This document shows positions 6,753 to 15,590 of a stretch of DNA of 33,742 nt, piece after piece (position 1 is the first letter of the stretch; the number at the start of each line of letters is the position of its first letter). Made by a program: the position numbers and the translations under genes. The notes under the pieces were generated by a model. That model ran no database searches. It saw only the letters and a list, made by a program, of their open reading frames with translations, and was not told the DNA's origin. The stretch is from Algiphilus sp. (GTDB lineage Bacteria > Pseudomonadota > Gammaproteobacteria > Nevskiales > Nevskiaceae), in contig JALEHA010000051.1 of NCBI GenBank assembly GCA_022763315.1, positions 1 to 33,742 of the forward strand. Reading direction: 5' to 3'.

Positions 6753-7910
6753 TCAGGCTTGGTGATAGCGCGCCATCAGCGCGGCTTCTTTGCCCGGTTG
6801 CAGGGAGGCCTGGGTCAGATCGCCGTTGTGATGCGCCGCGACCTTGGGGTCCATGACGCGGAACCAGAGAGACGGGACGTAGGCCAACACGATCATCGAC
6901 GCGTAGCCGCTGGGCAGCTGCGGCGCCTCATCGAAATGGCGCAGTGCCTGATATGAACGCGTCGGGTTGGCGTGGTGATCCGAGTGGCGCTGCAGCTGAT
7001 AGAGCAGCAGGTTGGTCACCGTGTGATTGCTGTTCCAGGAGTGGCGCGGCTGGCAGCGCTCATAGCGACCGCTGTCGAGCTTCTGTCGGCGCAGGCCGTA
7101 GTGCTCCAGATAGTTCACCACTTCCAGCAGCGAGAAGCCGTAGACCGCCTGGATGATCAGGAAGGGCAGCACGATCCAGCCGAAATAGGCGGTGAGACCG
7201 ACAAAGAGCACCAGGCTCATCGACCACGCCTGCAAGTTGTTGTTGTGGATGGACCACACCGAGTGGCCGTTGCGTTGCAGGCGCTTGGCCTCGATCTCCC
7301 AGGCCGAACGCAGGCTGCCAAAAACGGTTCGCGGCAGGAAGGCGTAGAAGCTCTCGCCCATGCGCGAGGAGGCAGGATCTTCCGGGGTGGCGACGCGCAC
7401 GTGGTGACCGCGGTTGTGCTCTACGAAGAAGTGGCCATACCACGAGCTTGCAAGCGCGATCTTGGCGAGCCATTGCTCGAATCCGTCGGTCTTATGGCCG
7501 AGTTCGTGGCCGGTGTTGATGGCCAGCCCCGACACCATGCCGACCGAGACGGCAGCACCCAGATAGGCCCACCACGCCAGATCCAGCGTGGCTACGGCCC
7601 AACAGCCCCACACCAGTGAGACATATTGCAGCGGCACCGCCAGATAGGTGGCGTAGCGGTAGTAGCGCTCCTTTTCCAGGCGCGGCACCACCGTTTCCGG
7701 CGGATTGCTGGTGTCTTCGCCGATGAGGTAGTCCGCCAGGGGGATGATGCCGTAGACGAACAGCGGCGAGAACCACCAGAACAGGCCCAGGCCCGTCAGT
7801 TCGAACAGCGCATAGCCGATGATCGGCAAGAGCATCACGGGGGCACCCAGCAGCCACAGATACTTCTTCTGGTCCACCCAATGGTCCGCATTCAGCGTCG
7901 CGGTCGACAT
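6753..7910 (-). CDS. alkB: Alkane 1-monooxygenase
   Basis: A 385-residue integral membrane non-haem diiron enzyme that hydroxylates the end carbon of n-alkanes. All histidine clusters of the family are present: HELGH (135-139), EHNRGHH (164-170) and LQRHSDHH (306-313), plus the AlkB signature NYLEHYG (266-272). About six hydrophobic helices surround them. At the place that aligns with Trp55 of the GPo1 enzyme, a known control of chain length, this protein has Val (52), which suggests acceptance of longer alkanes. GGAGA precedes the ATG by seven bases. A strong promoter and palindromic operator lie directly upstream, and the electron-transfer partners lie directly downstream. Confidence 0.97.
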   Translation of the reverse strand: MSTATLNADHWVDQKKYLWLLGAPVMLLPIIGYALFELTGLGLFWWFSPLFVYGIIPLADYLIGEDTSNPPETVVPRLEKERYYRYATYLAVPLQYVSLVWGCWAVATLDLAWWAYLGAAVSVGMVSGLAINTGHELGHKTDGFEQWLAKIALASSWYGHFFVEHNRGHHVRVATPEDPASSRMGESFYAFLPRTVFGSLRSAWEIEAKRLQRNGHSVWSIHNNNLQAWSMSLVLFVGLTAYFGWIVLPFLIIQAVYGFSLLEVVNYLEHYGLRRQKLDSGRYERCQPRHSWNSNHTVTNLLLYQLQRHSDHHANPTRSYQALRHFDEAPQLPSGYASMIVLAYVPSLWFRVMDPKVAAHHNGDLTQASLQPGKEAALMARYHQA

Positions 7911-7920
7911 AGCACGTCTC

Positions 7921-7956
7921 CACTAAACAATCGTTTAGTTGAACGATAATTTAGTG
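7921..7956 (-). promoter_or_regulatory. Palindromic operator of alkB, TetR-type
   Basis: A 36-bp imperfect palindrome with 14 of 18 pairs matching about centre 7938.5; the outer arms are CACTAAA and TTTAGTG. Inside it ACTAAAC-AATC-GTTTAGT (7922-7939) is itself a perfect 18-bp palindrome, and a diverged copy follows head to tail (7939-7954, 11 of 16 identical). The AAAC-N4-GTTT core recalls sites of TetR-type regulators such as PsrA. It covers the -10 and start region, so repression by occlusion is likely. No TetR gene is in the window. Confidence 0.75.
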
Positions 7957-7971
7957 CGCTGCCGCTGTCAA
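7943..7971 (-). promoter_or_regulatory. Sigma-70 promoter of alkB
   Basis: On the minus strand TTGACA (7971-7966) is a perfect -35 box, followed after exactly 17 bases by TATCGT (7948-7943), a 4/6 match to the -10 box. Transcription would start near 7936, inside the palindrome, about 25 bases before the ATG. Confidence 0.7.
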
Positions 7972-7993
7972 TACTTTAACGGACGATTGGCTG

Positions 7994-8704
7994 TTATCGT
8001 GACATTCGTTGCTGTCGATGTCGTCGTGCGCGCCGTACCAGCAAGCCGATCAAGCGCCGTTGGGCGCGCTGCTGAGGCAGATATTCCGGATGCCACTGCA
8101 CGCCGATAATCAGCGATGATCCCCGACACTCAATGCCCTGCGTGATGCCGTCGGCGTCGCGCGCAACGGTGCGCAGGCCACGGCCGAGGCGGTGAACGGC
8201 CTGGTGGTGCAGGCTGTTGATCGGCACCGGATTGCGCCCCAGGATGCGGGCCAGCCGGCTGCCGCGCCGCAGCGCCGCCTTCTTGGAGGGCAGCACGCTG
8301 CGCCGATTGCTGGTGTATCGCCGACGTTGGCGAATATCGGGATAGAGCGAGCCGCCCAGCGCCACGTTGAGCAGCTGCGCGCCGCGACAGATCCCGATGA
8401 TCGGTACGCCGCTATCCAGCGCCTGCTGCAGCAACGCGAGCTCAAGGCGGTCACGTGCCGGATCCGCGGCTGGCGCCCCGCTATCGTCTCCGCTGTACAG
8501 CGCCGGATCGATGTCGTCTCCGCCGCCGACGATCAGCCCATCCAACGTGCGTGCGTTGTGCGGGCGCGTGGGTGTAATGCGCAGCGGCGTGCCGCCGTGG
8601 GCACAGACCGCGGCGCGCGCGAACCACCATCCCCAGGGCAACCGACTGTCGCCACCGGTGATGCCGATCAGCGGCCGGCCAGTGCGTCCTCGTCCAGCAG
8701 CCAT
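7994..8704 (-). CDS. Class I glutamine amidotransferase / gamma-glutamyl hydrolase (peptidase C26)
   Basis: A 236-residue enzyme of the PuuD-like C26 group, which hydrolyse gamma-glutamyl amide bonds. The triad is visible: the nucleophile Cys106 in IIGICRGAQ, and His205 with Glu207 in VQWHPEY. The oxyanion-type GGGDDIDP (60-67) is also typical of the group, which includes gamma-glutamyl-GABA hydrolase. The C-terminus is unusually Arg-rich. The ATG lies 37 bases inside the end of the amidoligase gene, so the two are translated together and probably act on the same compound. That suggests the substrate is the amidoligase product, or that the enzyme supplies ammonia; this is inference. Confidence 0.85.
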   Translation of the reverse strand: MAAGRGRTGRPLIGITGGDSRLPWGWWFARAAVCAHGGTPLRITPTRPHNARTLDGLIVGGGDDIDPALYSGDDSGAPAADPARDRLELALLQQALDSGVPIIGICRGAQLLNVALGGSLYPDIRQRRRYTSNRRSVLPSKKAALRRGSRLARILGRNPVPINSLHHQAVHRLGRGLRTVARDADGITQGIECRGSSLIIGVQWHPEYLPQQRAQRRLIGLLVRRARRHRQQRMSR

Positions 8705-9768
8705 GTGCGCGATTGACGGGCCCAGTCGCTGACCCAGCGTCCCACCATGCCCTCGTGGGCTTCCCGATAGGCAGCCGCCATCGACTGCAAGCGTTGCGGA
8801 TCGGCGGCAAGGTGTTCGATCTGCAGCCAGTCCTTCCAGAGATCGCGCCAGCGCCAGTCCGCTTCGTCGATCTGGCAGTTCGGCAGCCGGTAATGCAGCG
8901 CCGGCCGCGCTTTCACCCGAGGGTCTTTCACTGTCTCGCGGACGCGCGCGTCGTCGATGTGGGCAAAGGTGGGCAGCATGTCCAGCGCGCGGTTGCGTGT
9001 CGGATTGTGCGCCAGGTAATCGTCGATCAGTTGGTCGAGATCCGGGGCATAGTCCGCTTGCAGAATGTGGCGCAGATACTCGGCGGGAAAGGGTTCGATG
9101 TACGGGGACAGCCGGCGCGAGAAATCCGGATGGCAGCGCTCCCGCAACCAGTCGAAGAGCAGGCCAAACGCCTGCAGATAGCGTGTGATGGTGCCCGCAT
9201 CCAGGGCCGGCAGTTCGATATTGAGATGCAGGCCGAAGGCATACAGCGGGGAATGCCGGGTGCCGCGGGCCCCGGCGCGCCGCAGGTGGGCCACCAGTTG
9301 ATCGACCACGGCCAGTTCGTCGAAGGGGATGGGCGGGGTGACGATTTCAAACGGGACCACCTGCTTGGCAACCGCGGCAAGCAGGCTCTCCGATAATTCC
9401 TCCAGGCTGTTGCGCTCCACCGAGGGGTCCGCCTGGTTGCGGCCAAGCTCCTTCAGGAAGGCAAAGTCGAGTTCAATGACAAAGGTGCCCCACGGCGTAT
9501 CGCGCACTTCGGCTTCGTAATCGGACACGACATGGCTATGGCCGCCAGTTGCCTGGGGCACGAGTTCCGACAGCCGCGCCAGCGAAAGGCCGGAGAATTC
9601 GAACTCCACCCCCAGCCGGCGCGGCTTGCCATCGCCGGTCTCACGGTAGGGTGGCTGCGGCTCCTCGGCCGTGCCGCGTTGTCGCCGGCGCCACCAGCGT
9701 CGGAACTGGTGGGCCATGCTCGATCGCTCTGATGCGCCGGCCTTGCGCGCCGCCTTGGAATCACTCAC
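8668..9768 (-). CDS. Putative amidoligase (glutamine synthetase/gamma-GCS-like fold, PF12224)
   Basis: A 366-residue protein of the predicted amidoligase family, ATP-dependent ligases of the carboxylate-amine type. The expected metal and nucleotide residues are visible in order: GVEFEFSG (53-60), SDYEAE (82-87), IELD (98-101), EIVTPPI (141-147) and GLHLNIE (179-185). A basic N-terminus with RRWWRRRQR (23-31) precedes the catalytic part and could bind an anionic partner. The start is GTG 9768, eight bases after GGAG and 18 bases after the ppk stop; ATG 9717 is the alternative. The family has been linked by genomic context to peptide or small-molecule amidation, but no substrate is known for this branch. 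Confidence 0.85.
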   Translation of the reverse strand: MSDSKAARKAGASERSSMAHQFRRWWRRRQRGTAEEPQPPYRETGDGKPRRLGVEFEFSGLSLARLSELVPQATGGHSHVVSDYEAEVRDTPWGTFVIELDFAFLKELGRNQADPSVERNSLEELSESLLAAVAKQVVPFEIVTPPIPFDELAVVDQLVAHLRRAGARGTRHSPLYAFGLHLNIELPALDAGTITRYLQAFGLLFDWLRERCHPDFSRRLSPYIEPFPAEYLRHILQADYAPDLDQLIDDYLAHNPTRNRALDMLPTFAHIDDARVRETVKDPRVKARPALHYRLPNCQIDEADWRWRDLWKDWLQIEHLAADPQRLQSMAAAYREAHEGMVGRWVSDWARQSRTWLLDEDALAGR

Positions 9769-9786
9769 GGATTAGGCTCCAGCGGG

Positions 9787-11907
9787 CTAGGAGGCGGTGG
9801 CAGCATCGAGCAGCATCTGTTGTGCCCCGGGGTTCGCCTCGTCGGGGTAGCCGATGCGGGTGTAGCTGCCATCCGCATTGAGCTGCCAGGCGCGCGCGCG
9901 GTCGTCGATATAGCTTTGCAGTTCATTGATGACACGCGTGCGCAGGCGCGCATCCAGTACCGGGAACGCGGTTTCGACGCGCTTGTAGAGATTGCGTTCC
10001 ATCCAGTCGGCGGAAGAAAGCCACACCTCCGGCTCGCCGCCATTCTCGAAGCAGAACACACGGGTGTGTTCGAGAAAGCGGCCAACGACCGAAATCACGC
10101 GAATGTTTTCCGACACGCCGGGAATGCCCGGACGCAGACAGCACATGCCGCGAACCACGAGCTCGATCGGCACGCCGGCACAGGAGGCGCGATACAGGGC
10201 CTGGATCATCTGCGCGTCCACCAGGGCATTCATCTTGGCGCGAATGCGCGCTGGCCGGCCCGCACGGTGGTTCTCGGCCTCGCGGTCGATGCGCTCGACC
10301 TGGCACTTCTGCAAGGTGAAAGGTGAATGCAGCAGCCGATGCATCTGAGTCACCTTGCCAAGCGAGGTCAGCTGCAGAAAGAGATTGTGGACGTCGTGCC
10401 CGATCTTGGTGTCGGCCGTGAACAGCCCATAGTCGGTGTAGAGCCGGGCGGTCTTGGGGTGGTAATTGCCGGTGCCAAGGTGCACGTACTGGCGCAGCCC
10501 GCTTTCCTCGCGCCGCACCACCATGCTCATCTTGGCGTGCGTCTTGTAGCCGACGACGCCGTAGACGACGTGGGCGCCCACTTCCTGCAGCGCTTCGGCC
10601 AGATCGATGTTCTCGGCTTCGTCGAAGCGGGCGCGCAACTCGACGACCACGGTCACTTCCTTGCCCGCCCGCGCGGCCTCGATCAGGGCGTCCACCACCG
10701 GACTCTTGGCGCCGGTGCGGTAGAGCGTTTGCTTGATAGCGAGCACGTTGGGGTCACGCGCCGCCTGGCGCAGAAATTCCAGCACCGGAGCGAAGGAATC
10801 GAAGGGGTGGTGCACCAGCACGTCGCGCTCGCGCAGCGTATTGAAGACGTCCTGAGCCATACCCTTGTGCACCCGGGGTGTGAAGGCCGGATACTTCAGC
10901 TCGGGGCGGTCGATGAGATCCGGCAAAGCCATCAGCCGGTTGAGGTTGACCGGGCCGTTGACCTGGTAGACGTCTGCGGGGGTCAGCTGCACCGTCTCCA
11001 TCAGATAGCGCCAGAGATGTTCCGGGCAGTTCTGCGCCACCTCCAGGCGTACCGCATCGCCCCACTGACGCTGGGCCAGTTCACCTTCCAGGGCTTCGAG
11101 CAGGTCTTCGGTCTCTTCCTCGTCCACCAACAGGTCGGAGTTGCGCGTGATGCGGAACTGGTAGCAGCCGGTGGCCTGCATGCCCGGGAACAGATCATCG
11201 ACATAGGCGTGGATCACCGAGCTCAGAAACACGAAATCGCTCGGACCCGAGCCGGGGATTTCGCGCGGAATCTGGATCAGGCGCGGTAAGGCGCGCGGCG
11301 CCTGCACGATGGCGAAGCCGCTGTTGCGGCCGAAGGCGTCCTTGCCCTGCAACTGCACGATGAAGTTCAGCGATTTGTTGAGGATGCGCGGGAAGGGGTG
11401 CGCCGGGTCCAGGCCCAGCGGCGACAGCACCGGCATCAGCTCCTCGTGAAAATAGGCGGCCAGCCAGGTGTCCTGCTCGGTGGTCCATTCGGAGCGGCGC
11501 AGGAAGCGGATGTCCTTGTCCTGCATTGATGGCAGCAGGATGTCGTTGAAGATGCGGTATTGCTCATCCACCAGTTCGTGGGCGCGGTCGGCGATCTCGC
11601 GCAGCAGCTCCTGCGGTGGTTGGCCGTCGGCTCCGCGCTGGTTGGGATTGAGCTCGGCCATCTTCTTGAGACCGGCGACACGGATCTCGAAGAACTCGTC
11701 GAGGTTGGAGCTGGCAATACAGACGAACTTGAGCCGCTCCAGCAGCGGGATGCTTTCGTCGAGAGCCTGTTCCAGTACCCGCCGATTGAAGGCGAGCAGG
11801 CTGAGCTCACGGTTGATGTAGAGCTCTGGCGCGGTGAGGTCGGGCATGTCCGTCGTCTCGGCGGCCAGCGTCTCCACCTTCGAAGAACTAGGGCTTTGGG
11901 TGTTCAT
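9787..11907 (-). CDS. ppk: Polyphosphate kinase 1
   Basis: A 706-residue enzyme that makes inorganic polyphosphate from ATP, reversibly. It has the full Ppk1 layout: N-terminal domain with YINRELSLLAFNRRVLEQA (30-48) and SSNLDEFFEIRVAGL (66-80), the middle domain, and two phospholipase D-like catalytic domains. The phosphorylated His is His457 in GYKTHAKM. The downstream HLGTGNYHPKTARLYTD is also conserved. Length is normal for the family. The ugpQ-like gene ends 42 bases upstream and the amidoligase begins 18 bases downstream, so ppk sits in the middle of a same-strand run. No Pho box was recognised upstream. Confidence 0.97.
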   Translation of the reverse strand: MNTQSPSSSKVETLAAETTDMPDLTAPELYINRELSLLAFNRRVLEQALDESIPLLERLKFVCIASSNLDEFFEIRVAGLKKMAELNPNQRGADGQPPQELLREIADRAHELVDEQYRIFNDILLPSMQDKDIRFLRRSEWTTEQDTWLAAYFHEELMPVLSPLGLDPAHPFPRILNKSLNFIVQLQGKDAFGRNSGFAIVQAPRALPRLIQIPREIPGSGPSDFVFLSSVIHAYVDDLFPGMQATGCYQFRITRNSDLLVDEEETEDLLEALEGELAQRQWGDAVRLEVAQNCPEHLWRYLMETVQLTPADVYQVNGPVNLNRLMALPDLIDRPELKYPAFTPRVHKGMAQDVFNTLRERDVLVHHPFDSFAPVLEFLRQAARDPNVLAIKQTLYRTGAKSPVVDALIEAARAGKEVTVVVELRARFDEAENIDLAEALQEVGAHVVYGVVGYKTHAKMSMVVRREESGLRQYVHLGTGNYHPKTARLYTDYGLFTADTKIGHDVHNLFLQLTSLGKVTQMHRLLHSPFTLQKCQVERIDREAENHRAGRPARIRAKMNALVDAQMIQALYRASCAGVPIELVVRGMCCLRPGIPGVSENIRVISVVGRFLEHTRVFCFENGGEPEVWLSSADWMERNLYKRVETAFPVLDARLRTRVINELQSYIDDRARAWQLNADGSYTRIGYPDEANPGAQQMLLDAATAS

Positions 11908-11949
11908 GGTCGCTATTCCAGCGGGTTGGCATGACGGCGATGTGACGGA

Positions 11950-12666
11950 TCAGTCCCGCAGGATAAAGCGCTGCGGGTAATCGGTGAAAATGCCGGACAC
12001 GCCGCGTTCGCGCAGTCGCTCGGCCAGTGTCGGTTGGTTCACGGTGTAGACGTGGATCGGAAAGCCGGACGCGCTCAATGCAGAAAGGACGATGGGCGTG
12101 GCCACCGCCAGGCCGATATGGATGGCGGCGGCGTCGAGTGCGCGGGCGACCTCGATCATGCGCGGACTCGGCCGATCAAACAGCGGCGCAACCGGTATCT
12201 GCGGTGCTGCCAGGCAGAAGCGCTGCAATACCGCGTGATCGAAGGCCGACACCAGCAGCTGCGCAGGATCCCATCCACCCTCGACGGCCAGGCACAGGGC
12301 TTCCCCGGTGCGTTCGGCCACGGCATCCCCCGCCTTGAGCTCGATGTTGAGGCCCACCTTGCCCTGCAGTGCGGTCAGGGTTTCGCGCAGCGTGGGAATG
12401 GTGTTGCCGCCACCGGCGTCCAGGGCCTTGAGCGCTGCCAATGGCGTGTCGAGCAGACGGCCGCGCGCGCCGGTGGTGCGGCGCAGCAGGTCGTCGTGAA
12501 ACAGTAGCAGGGCCTCGGGGTGGGCCTGCACGTCGCACTCGATCCAGGACACGCCCTGGGCGATGGCCGTGTGGAAGCCGAGCAGCGTGTTCTCCGGGGC
12601 GCAGCCGGCCGCCCCGCGGTGGCCGAAGATGGTGAACTGCGGATCAAAGGCCGGCGGAGGCCTCAT
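11950..12666 (-). CDS. ugpQ: Glycerophosphodiester phosphodiesterase, cytosolic UgpQ type
   Basis: A 238-residue TIM-barrel enzyme that splits glycerophosphodiesters into glycerol 3-phosphate and an alcohol. It has the family opening FGHRGAAGCAPENT with the catalytic HRG and PEN, then WIECDVQ and LLFHDDLLRRTT with the second catalytic His. The later NIELKAG and IHVYTVNQP also match. No signal peptide is present, so it acts in the cytoplasm like UgpQ rather than GlpQ. The ATG overlaps the pyk stop (ATGA), which indicates translational coupling. A much longer open frame upstream is the shadow of pyk. Confidence 0.92.
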   Translation of the reverse strand: MRPPPAFDPQFTIFGHRGAAGCAPENTLLGFHTAIAQGVSWIECDVQAHPEALLLFHDDLLRRTTGARGRLLDTPLAALKALDAGGGNTIPTLRETLTALQGKVGLNIELKAGDAVAERTGEALCLAVEGGWDPAQLLVSAFDHAVLQRFCLAAPQIPVAPLFDRPSPRMIEVARALDAAAIHIGLAVATPIVLSALSASGFPIHVYTVNQPTLAERLRERGVSGIFTDYPQRFILRD

Positions 12667-14099
12667 TCGTCCACCGGAATGATCTTCATGGTGTTGGTGC
12701 CGCCCGGGCCGTTGTAGTCTCCCTTGGTCAACAGCACGCGGTCGCCGTTCTCCAGCCAGCCCATGGACAGCAACAGCGCAATGGCTTCTTGGGCCGGGCG
12801 ACCGCTGTCCAGATCGGTGGGCGTAAAGGCACACGGGAAGACGCCACGGCACAGCCGCATGCGGCGGCGGGTGCGCTCGTGCTGGGTGAGGGCGTAGATT
12901 GGAATCTGGGTATCGCTGCGCGACATCATCAGGGCGGTGGCGCCCGATTCGGTGAGCGCCACGATGGCATTGGCGTGCATGTGCTGCGCTGTCCAGATCG
13001 TGGCCATCGCCACCGCCTCGTCGGTGCGCACGAAGTGGCTGTCCATGCGGTCGCGTGTGCGCGGTTCCGGCATGGCCGCCTCGGCGCCCGCGCAGACGCG
13101 CGCCATCGCCTCCACCACCAGCGACGGATGCTGCCCGGCCGCCGTTTCGGCCGACAGCATGACGGCGTCGGTGCCATCCATGACCGCGTTGGCCACGTCC
13201 AGGACTTCCGCGCGGGTCGGGATCGGGCTGCTGATCATCGACTCCATCATCTGCGTGGCCGTGATCACCAGGCGGTTGCCTTCGCGCGCGACATGGGTGA
13301 TGCGCTTCTGCCACGCGGGCAGCTCGGCATCGCCGATCTCGACCCCAAGATCGCCGCGCGCGATCATCAGGCCGTCGGACGCCTCCGCGATTTCCTCCAG
13401 CGCATGCAGCGCTTCGGCACGCTCGATCTTGGCGATGAGGGCGGCGTGGCTGTTGTGTTCGCGCAGCAGGTTGCGGGCATGCTTCATGTCATCGGCGTTG
13501 CGCGGGAAGGAGACCGCCACGAAATCCACATCCAGGCTGGCGGCGTGGCGCAGATCTTCGAGGTCCTTGTCGGTCAAGGCGGCTGCTGACAGGCCCCCCC
13601 CCGCCTTGTTGATGCCCTTGCGGTCCGACAGCACTCCGCCAATGACGACTTCGGTTTCAATGCGGCTGCCTTCGACGGCTTTCACCTCGACCCGGATGGC
13701 GCCATCGTTGAGCAGCAGGGCGTCGCCCGGCGCCACATCCCGAGGCAGGTCGCGGTAGGCGCATCCCACGACCGTGTCGTTGCCAGCGTCGGCCGGATGC
13801 GCGGTATCCAGACAGAAAGCGGCGCCAGTATGCAGCGTGACCGGTCCCTCGGCGAAGCGCTCGATGCGGATCTTCGGTCCCTGCAGATCCGCCAGAATCG
13901 CAATGTCGCGGTCGATCTCGGCCGCTGCAGCGCGCACCTGGCGCACGCGCCGCTCCTGGTCGGCATGGGAGCCGTGCGAGTAATTGATGCGCACGGCATC
14001 GGTGCCGGCGCGCAGCAACGCCATCAGCGCCTCGTCGCTGTCGGTGGCAGGCCCCAGCGTGGCGAGGATGCGGGTACGGCGGCGGTGGTGTTGTGGCAT
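12663..14099 (-). CDS. pyk: Pyruvate kinase
   Basis: A 478-residue glycolytic enzyme that converts phosphoenolpyruvate and ADP to pyruvate and ATP. It shows RRTRILATLGPATDS at the start, the INYSHGS and ILADLQGPKIR segments, SDRKGINKAGGGLS, the catalytic-region LIAKIERAEALHALEEI, DGLMIARGDLGVEIG, and the signature AVMDGTDAVMLSAETAAG. The C-terminal regulatory domain is present. The start ATG 14099 matches family N-termini; no Shine-Dalgarno is visible, so a very short leader is possible. A run of nine G on the coding strand (13602-13594) encodes part of the KAGGGL loop. Confidence 0.96.
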   Translation of the reverse strand: MPQHHRRRTRILATLGPATDSDEALMALLRAGTDAVRINYSHGSHADQERRVRQVRAAAAEIDRDIAILADLQGPKIRIERFAEGPVTLHTGAAFCLDTAHPADAGNDTVVGCAYRDLPRDVAPGDALLLNDGAIRVEVKAVEGSRIETEVVIGGVLSDRKGINKAGGGLSAAALTDKDLEDLRHAASLDVDFVAVSFPRNADDMKHARNLLREHNSHAALIAKIERAEALHALEEIAEASDGLMIARGDLGVEIGDAELPAWQKRITHVAREGNRLVITATQMMESMISSPIPTRAEVLDVANAVMDGTDAVMLSAETAAGQHPSLVVEAMARVCAGAEAAMPEPRTRDRMDSHFVRTDEAVAMATIWTAQHMHANAIVALTESGATALMMSRSDTQIPIYALTQHERTRRRMRLCRGVFPCAFTPTDLDSGRPAQEAIALLLSMGWLENGDRVLLTKGDYNGPGGTNTMKIIPVDE

Positions 14100-14357
14100 G
14101 ACGATACTGTACGCGCAGCGTGTTGGTGGTGACGTTCGGGCGGACCTCAACCGCGGGCACCAATGCTACGGCGCATTGGCTGAACGCGGGCCGCGCGCGA
14201 AGCGACGCTACGTCCGCATCCTGTCCCCGTCCGCTTCAGGCTGCGTCGCTGGGCTTCATCCAGTCCGATCGGTATCGGCACGCGCGCTGGCATTCGCCAT
14301 GGGTCGCACTCGATACCGGAACCGACTTCACGATTCAGTAGTGCCACAATGGTGCAC

Positions 14358-15551
14358 ATGGATAGCACCATCGCCACACCGCTGAGTCCTGGAGCCACGC
14401 GCGTGCTGCTGCTGGGCAGCGGTGAACTGGGAAAAGAGGTTGCCATCGAGCTGCAGCGCCTCGGCGTCGAAGTCATCGCCTGTGACCGCTATGCGGATGC
14501 CCCTGCGATGCAGGTAGCGCACCGCGCCCATGTGTTTCCGATGCTCGACGGCGCCCGCCTGCGCGCAGTGGTGGAGCAGGAGAGACCATCCCTGATCGTG
14601 CCCGAAATCGAGGCCATCGCCACCGACACGCTGGAAGCCCTCGAGGCCGAGGATTGGCCCGTGGTACCGACGGCGCGCGCCGCCCGGCTCACGATGAACC
14701 GGGAAGGCATCCGCCGGTTGGCCGCCGAAACGCTGGCGCTGCCGACCTCGCCTTACCGTTTCGTGGACACCCTCGAGGCATGCCGCGAAGCGGTCGAGGC
14801 AGTCGGCCTGCCGTGCGTGCTGAAGCCGGTCATGAGCAGCTCCGGCAAGGGGCAGTCGACCATCCGAAGCGCGGAGGAGATCGAGGCGGCCTGGTCCTAC
14901 GCTCAGGCTGGCGGTCGTGCCGGCGCCGGTCGCTGCATCGTCGAGGGCTTCGTCGCCTTCGATTACGAAATCACGCTGCTGACGGTGCGCTCAGTTTCCG
15001 GTACCGCCTTCTGTGCACCCATCGGGCATCTTCAGGTTGACGGCGATTATCGCGAGTCCTGGCAGCCGCAGCCGATGTCTGACGCGGCGCTGGCGCACGC
15101 CCAGGAGATTGCGGCCAGCGTGACGGCCAATCTCGGCGGCTACGGGGTTTTCGGCGTCGAGCTCTTCGTGCGCGGCGACGAGGTTGTCTTTTCGGAAGTG
15201 TCGCCACGGCCGCATGACACGGGCCTGGTGACACTGATCAGCCAAGACCTGTCCGAGTTTGCGCTGCACGCGCGCGCGATTCTCGGTCTGCCCATTCCCG
15301 CCATTCGCAGTTATGGCGCGGCGGCATCGCGCGCGCTGGTTTTCGAGGGCGATACCGTGGCGCCGCGTTTCGGCGGTCTCGACCAAGCGCTTGCGGTGCC
15401 CGATGTTCATCTGCGCCTATTCGGGAAACCCGAGCTGGGCGGAGGCCGGCGTCGCATGGGCGTTACGCTGGCGCTGGCAGACGATATCGAAGCTGCCCGC
15501 GCGCGGGCGCGTCGCGCCGGCGACAGCATCCATCTCCTACCATCCCACTGA
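14358..15551 (+). CDS. purT: Formate-dependent phosphoribosylglycinamide formyltransferase
   Basis: A 397-residue ATP-grasp enzyme that uses ATP and formate to formylate GAR in purine synthesis. It matches PurT closely throughout: [56 protein letters not shown] (the ATP-binding loop), [14 protein letters not shown], and [20 protein letters not shown] with the metal-binding Glu. ATG 14358 gives the same N-terminal length as the E. coli protein; ATG 14349 is in frame three codons earlier. Neither has a clear ribosome site. The 258-base region between pyk and purT starts holds the divergent promoters but no box I can name with confidence. Confidence 0.96.
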   Translation: MDSTIATPLSPGATRVLLLGSGELGKEVAIELQRLGVEVIACDRYADAPAMQVAHRAHVFPMLDGARLRAVVEQERPSLIVPEIEAIATDTLEALEAEDWPVVPTARAARLTMNREGIRRLAAETLALPTSPYRFVDTLEACREAVEAVGLPCVLKPVMSSSGKGQSTIRSAEEIEAAWSYAQAGGRAGAGRCIVEGFVAFDYEITLLTVRSVSGTAFCAPIGHLQVDGDYRESWQPQPMSDAALAHAQEIAASVTANLGGYGVFGVELFVRGDEVVFSEVSPRPHDTGLVTLISQDLSEFALHARAILGLPIPAIRSYGAAASRALVFEGDTVAPRFGGLDQALAVPDVHLRLFGKPELGGGRRRMGVTLALADDIEAARARARRAGDSIHLLPSH

Positions 15552-15590
15552 ACGCGGCCCTGCCGCTCTACTACCCAGGGAGCATCGCGC

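Noticed and set aside
9080..9110. GGGTTCGAT stretch resembling a tRNA T-arm
   Set aside because: It lies inside the amidoligase coding region with no acceptor or anticodon stem around it.
12667..13314. N-terminal extension of the ugpQ-like gene
   Set aside because: It is a shadow of pyk in another frame; the protein family starts at 12666 with an ATGA overlap.
14270..14318. Inverted repeat CGGTATCG / CGATACCG upstream of purT
   Set aside because: Arms of 8 bp with a 33-base gap; no match to a PurR site that I can support, and likely by chance.
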